A stretch of DNA of 64,000 nt from JANQHS01 sp965227315 (GTDB lineage: Bacteria; Bacteroidota; Bacteroidia; Cytophagales; CCMP332), in contig OZ245737.1 of assembly GCA_965227315.1 (NCBI GenBank), forward strand, positions 248,001 through 312,000, written 5' to 3'. The notes under the pieces are model-generated. The model searched no databases, was not told the origin of the DNA, and worked only from the letters and a program-made list of their open reading frames with translations. Position numbers and translations under genes: made by a program. Positions 60,842 through 64,000 of the stretch are shown here, in pieces. The first letter of the stretch is position 1, and each line of letters opens with the position of its first letter.

Positions 60842-61438
60842 TTGGGTCTGAGCAAGAACCAAAAAAAGGTCCTTGAATGGATCATACCCTTGGGAATTTT
60901 CGGATTGCTGTACATCTCTGGTTTACTTCCTGAGGTGCAGGGAGCCCTTCAGTCATTGATCGTAAGATCTGGTGCAGTAGATCAGAAGGTGGAAGTCCGT
61001 GAAGATCTTGGAAGTCTCTCCTTTGATTTTACGCTAGAGGATCAAAATGGCAACAGTGTTTCGTCCACTGATTTTCAGGGAAAGACGGTATTCGTCAATC
61101 TATGGGCAACCTGGTGTGGCCCATGCATAGCAGAAATGCCTGATATTGAGGATCTCTATCAGGAAATTGGAGATGACCCTGATGTCATGTTCGTCATGCT
61201 TAACCTTGACCAAAGTCGAGAGAAAGCTGTGGAGTTCATTGAGAGGAAGGAATACCAGATGCCCGTTTATTATAAAGCCTCGGCCCTCCCCCCGGAATTG
61301 AACGTCAGAAGCATTCCTACGACATTTGTGATCGATCCTCAGGGCAAGATCATCTTCAAGCATTCGGGTATTGCCGCTTACAACAATGATTCCTTCATTT
61401 CTTTTCTGAAGTCAAACAAACAGGTTAAAAATTCTTAA
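60842..61438 (+). CDS. Membrane-anchored TlpA/ResA-like thioredoxin
   Basis: The start is TTG at 60842, one base after the previous stop, so coupling is likely. The protein of 198 residues has one N-terminal membrane helix (residues 14-30, 'IIPLGIFGLLYISGLL') and a periplasmic thioredoxin domain: 'VFVNLWATWCGPCIAEMPDI' gives the C-G-P-C active site, and 'RSIPTTFVIDPQGKIIFKHS' gives the cis-Pro. This matches ResA/TlpA reductants of cytochrome c maturation or other exported proteins. The partner is unknown. Confidence 0.9.
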   Translation: MGLSKNQKKVLEWIIPLGIFGLLYISGLLPEVQGALQSLIVRSGAVDQKVEVREDLGSLSFDFTLEDQNGNSVSSTDFQGKTVFVNLWATWCGPCIAEMPDIEDLYQEIGDDPDVMFVMLNLDQSREKAVEFIERKEYQMPVYYKASALPPELNVRSIPTTFVIDPQGKIIFKHSGIAAYNNDSFISFLKSNKQVKNS

Positions 61439-61450
61439 TTTTTGACCACC

Positions 61451-62146
61451 ATGTGTGGCAGATATACACTTTCGATCAGCGAAAAATTGCTGAAGGATCA
61501 CTTCAATGCGAAGCTCACAGAGAGTTTCAAACCCAGATTCAATGCAGCTCCTTCTCAAAATCTCCCGGTGGTTACCAACCTTGATCCCGGGCAGATCCAA
61601 TTCTTTCAATGGGGCCTGGTTCCCTTTTGGGCGAAGGATGAAATGATCGGTAGCAAACTGATCAATGCACGCTCCGAAACCCTGTTGGAAAAGCCTTCAT
61701 TTCGGGATAGTGCAAGGAAACGCCGATGTCTGATCCCAGCCGATGGGTTTTATGAGTGGAAAAGATCAGGCCAGACCAAAACCCCGTTTCGGATCCATCT
61801 CAAGGATCGTTCCGTCTATTCAATGGCAGGGCTCTGGGATAGTTGGGAGATCAGCGATAAGCATTATCTGAATTCCTTCACCGTCATCACCACCGAAGCC
61901 AACGAAAAGGTTGGGGAAATCTATGATCGAATGCCCGTTATACTTCCCAAAGATGCCGAACAGGCCTGGCTTTCCAATGACCTTGACCAGGACAATATTG
62001 AATCACTGCTTATGTCCTATCCGGCAGAAGAAATGGACTATTACGCTGTATCTACGGAACTGAACAGAGTTGAAAATGATTTTCCCGAATTGATTATTCC
62101 TTCGGGACATGAGAAACCAGGACAATCACTTCCACTATTTCAATGA
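61451..62146 (+). CDS. SRAP (HMCES/YedK) abasic-site DNA-protein crosslink protein
   Basis: The ATG at 61451 is chosen because the family needs Cys2 as the free catalytic N-terminal residue ('MCGRYTLS'); the TTG at 61442 would bury it. The protein has 231 residues. Asn72 and Arg74 ('INARSETLLE') and Glu102 ('ADGFYEWKRSG') are present. The residue at the family His position (E. coli YedK His160, in 'IHDR') is Tyr158 here ('EIYDRMPVIL'). The protein forms a thiazolidine crosslink with abasic sites in single-stranded DNA. It overlaps the next gene by four bases. Confidence 0.92.
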   Translation: MCGRYTLSISEKLLKDHFNAKLTESFKPRFNAAPSQNLPVVTNLDPGQIQFFQWGLVPFWAKDEMIGSKLINARSETLLEKPSFRDSARKRRCLIPADGFYEWKRSGQTKTPFRIHLKDRSVYSMAGLWDSWEISDKHYLNSFTVITTEANEKVGEIYDRMPVILPKDAEQAWLSNDLDQDNIESLLMSYPAEEMDYYAVSTELNRVENDFPELIIPSGHEKPGQSLPLFQ

Positions 62147-62910
62147 CCTCAGCAAGCAAATCAGCAGGGGCCTTTCTTTTTTTCATTGCTTTTTCGTTAT
62201 CTGCGGCCTACGGGCAGGATGTTTATATAGGGGCAGGATATACGGTTTCCTACTGGCCATTAATGGGTCTCAACAATATTCTTAATCATTATGAAAGTAC
62301 AAGATCCTTCGATGACCCCACCCAAAATCCCGAACAGGAAACCACAAACGCAACGGGCTCGATCAACCTATTATCGGGTCTTACAGTGGCTGGAGGATAC
62401 CTCTACAAACCAGAAATGAATTTGGAATTCAAATACATGAACCGAAGAAACGCTCGTTGGAGTTCTCAGGTGGTAGATGCCGGAGGGGGTTCATTTAGTC
62501 GCTCTATCACTGTGATTACGAATTCTTATGGCATCGGGGTAAGCAAGCTCCTGCCTTCAAAAAAACGAGATTATATACTTGGAGCTACGGTGAACCTCAC
62601 CAACCTGCAAGTAGACGTCTCAGAAGAAAACCAGACCAAGCAAGGGGTTGTGAATTCAAACATGCTGGGGGGTATGGTCTTCATGAAATTCATTTATCAT
62701 TTCAAAGCGGGAAGTCCTCTGGCCCTTTCCTTCAACCCATATATTCAGTTCAATCTTACCGATACGGATTTCTCAAGTTTGAACAAACTTCTGAATCCCA
62801 ACACCTATACCCAATTGTCTTCCGCAGAGCAAAGAGGAGCAAGACTTGCCATGGGAATTGAGATCCAGCTGGTCTATTTTATCTATACCAAGTTCAACAA
62901 GGGTGAGTAA
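62143..62910 (+). CDS. Outer membrane protein of unknown function
   Basis: The protein has 255 residues and a signal peptide ('...SLSAAYGQ'). Strands with alternating aromatic residues ('VYIGAGYTVSYWPLMGLNNI', 'LTVAGGYLYKPEMNLEFKYM', 'YGIGVSKLLPSKKRDYILGA', 'FKAGSPLALSFNPYIQFN') and the end 'LAMGIEIQLVYFIYTKF' indicate a small outer-membrane barrel. No family is recognised. It is coupled by overlap to the SRAP gene upstream and to the MenE-like gene downstream (8 bases), although these have unrelated roles. Confidence 0.7.
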   Translation: MTSASKSAGAFLFFIAFSLSAAYGQDVYIGAGYTVSYWPLMGLNNILNHYESTRSFDDPTQNPEQETTNATGSINLLSGLTVAGGYLYKPEMNLEFKYMNRRNARWSSQVVDAGGGSFSRSITVITNSYGIGVSKLLPSKKRDYILGATVNLTNLQVDVSEENQTKQGVVNSNMLGGMVFMKFIYHFKAGSPLALSFNPYIQFNLTDTDFSSLNKLLNPNTYTQLSSAEQRGARLAMGIEIQLVYFIYTKFNKGE

Positions 62911-64000
62911 GGAAAAGGAGATCTACAGAGAGGGAAAGTCATATGACCCCGCAGGACTTGAGAGCCTTTACAGGGAAAACGCTTATGCAAAAACCGCATT
63001 GATCAAGATCCTCAAGTTCTGGTACGAGGAAGAGGAGAATCTCGAAGTTCAGACCAGCGGTAGCACCGGGACACCAAAAACAATTGCCCTTTCACGGGAC
63101 CAGATCTTGTTTTCAGCAGAGAACTCAAACCTCGCATTGGGTATCAGCACAACCGATTCTATTTTGATCTGTCTGCCATTAACCAGGATCGGTGGCATTA
63201 TGCAGGTTATCAGAGCATTGCTCGCCCATTCGGGGGTCATTTTCCTCAGCCCCTCTCAAAGTCCCTTTACAAGAATATTTTGTGAATTCCGAGAGATCTC
63301 CTTCGAGCATACTTCGATCACCCCAAGCCAGATCAACGATCTTCAGGCCTATTTCAAACTTGGGCGGATCAATAATTCAGAGAAACCGAAACGGATCAAG
63401 TCTATTTTGATCGGTGGCGCTCCTATAAATCCAGCACAAAACTCCATACTCGAAAAACTTGATGTTCCCGCCTGGGAAAGTTTTGGAATGACAGAGACGG
63501 CAAGTCATATTGCTCTAAGGAAAACAGGAAGAGGATCAGAGGATCATTTTAGATTGTTAAAGGAGACGGAAATCAGGCTGGATCAGGGAGGTCGGCTTCA
63601 GATCCGATCAAGGGCCACGGATAAGCAATGGATCCAAACCAATGATGAGGTTGAACTCATAGGAGAAGGAAAATTCAAGTGGCTAGGAAGATCGGATTTT
63701 GTGATCAATTCGGGTGGAATTAAGGTACACCCTGAATCTCTTGAAGATCAGATCAGAGAATCTGATCTTGAAATACTCAGAGGAAAGAATTTTCATATCT
63801 CATGGATCCCCGATGAGAACTATGGCCAAAGCCCTGTTTTAGTTGTTGAGGGTTTTGAGATCATAGAAAAGGGAAAAAATAGTTGTTTGAATTTCATAAA
63901 ATCAAATTTTTGCAAGTATTTGAATACTACGAAAATTTTCAATTTATCTGCTTTCCCAACAAGTTCGGGAGGCAAAATAGACAGGCCAAAGTTAGCTGAG
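62903..64000 (+). CDS. AMP-binding acyl-CoA ligase, MenE-like (cut at the right edge)
   Basis: The GTG at 62903 overlaps the previous stop region by eight bases; the frame is open to the window end. The 366 visible residues are shorter than most ligases, as in MenE (o-succinylbenzoate-CoA ligase). The P-loop is 'LEVQTSGSTGTPKTI', followed by 'IGGAPINPAQ', 'ESFGMTETASHIALR' and the hinge 'WLGRSDFVINSGGIKVHPES'. The C-terminal catalytic Lys lies in 'SGGKIDRPKLAE', so only a few residues are missing. It probably serves menaquinone synthesis, but this rests on family likeness. Confidence 0.85.
   Translation, partial: MSKEKEIYREGKSYDPAGLESLYRENAYAKTALIKILKFWYEEEENLEVQTSGSTGTPKTIALSRDQILFSAENSNLALGISTTDSILICLPLTRIGGIMQVIRALLAHSGVIFLSPSQSPFTRIFCEFREISFEHTSITPSQINDLQAYFKLGRINNSEKPKRIKSILIGGAPINPAQNSILEKLDVPAWESFGMTETASHIALRKTGRGSEDHFRLLKETEIRLDQGGRLQIRSRATDKQWIQTNDEVELIGEGKFKWLGRSDFVINSGGIKVHPESLEDQIRESDLEILRGKNFHISWIPDENYGQSPVLVVEGFEIIEKGKNSCLNFIKSNFCKYLNTTKIFNLSAFPTSSGGKIDRPKLAE

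Overview
The window looks like a chromosomal segment of a Bacteroidota bacterium, probably of the Cytophagales type. The support is: secreted proteins that end in type IX secretion (T9SS) sorting domains (about 8.4-9.5, 12.7-13.9, 19.2-20.2 and 51.4-53.8 kb); promoter -7 boxes of the Bacteroidota form TAnnTTTG placed just upstream of several start codons; bacillithiol synthesis (bshB1); and families such as DUF349, LptF/LptG, YqgE/AlgH and SprB-like repeats. Most of the window is ordinary housekeeping and envelope chromosome. I see no CRISPR array, transposase, integrase or prophage.

Layout. 0-13.9 kb is an accessory-like stretch: a SRPBCC fragment, a Tat-exported periplasmic-binding-fold protein with an NTF2-like partner, a membrane flavocytochrome reductase, a duplicated-domain lipoprotein, two soluble AraC regulators and one membrane AraC-type regulator, a membrane class III cyclase, a TlpA-like thioredoxin, and two paralogous secreted NHL/T9SS proteins on either side of an AraC gene and an M61 peptidase. 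13.9-20.3 kb holds a TPR protein, gyrA, a very charged lipoprotein, an unknown protein and a DUF1028 protein. 20.3-24.1 kb holds a GIY-YIG gene framed by a duplicated tRNA-Thr 3' end plus terminator, then DUF349, algH and miaE. 24.2-32.3 kb holds pdxH, a glycosyltransferase, bshB1-trxB, rpsO-pnp, an LptF/G permease and a START-like protein. 32.4-32.7 kb holds tRNA-Met with a partial copy of its own 5' end. 32.7-42.2 kb holds an AddB-like nuclease, a NUDIX hydrolase, an RsmF-like methyltransferase, mnmA, an Hsp20, a beta-helix/lipoprotein pair and a Na+/H+ antiporter. 42.3-49.3 kb holds an outer-membrane barrel, a sortilin-like propeller protein and the sulfate-activation operon cysQ-cysC-cysD-cysN. 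49.7-64 kb holds a membrane protein, HNH and GluQ genes with touching start codons, a large T9SS protein, a LolA-like protein, prfC, a DnaQ/GIY-YIG fusion, two TlpA-like proteins, a conserved protein of unknown function, an SRAP protein, an outer-membrane protein and a MenE-like ligase cut by the window end.

How genes work together. CysD/CysN make APS, CysC makes PAPS and CysQ removes PAP, but no sulfate reduction genes are present here. TrxB and BshB1 overlap by four bases and join thioredoxin and bacillithiol metabolism in one transcript. MnmA, MiaE, GluQ and the RsmF-like enzyme all modify tRNA or rRNA. The TlpA-like proteins, TrxB and the flavocytochrome form a visible redox theme.

The most unusual structure is the cassette of about 370 bp at 20.29-20.78 kb. 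A single small GIY-YIG gene starts at the end of the tRNA-Thr terminator T-run, and its own 3' end runs into a second copy of the tRNA T-arm, tRNA 3' end and terminator. The tRNA-Met locus at 32.4 kb has a mirror-type scar in which the 5' end is duplicated. Other points worth checking are an Ala at the GyrA Ser83 position, a Tyr in place of the SRAP active-site His, and an acidic lipoprotein with a run of 14 lysines.
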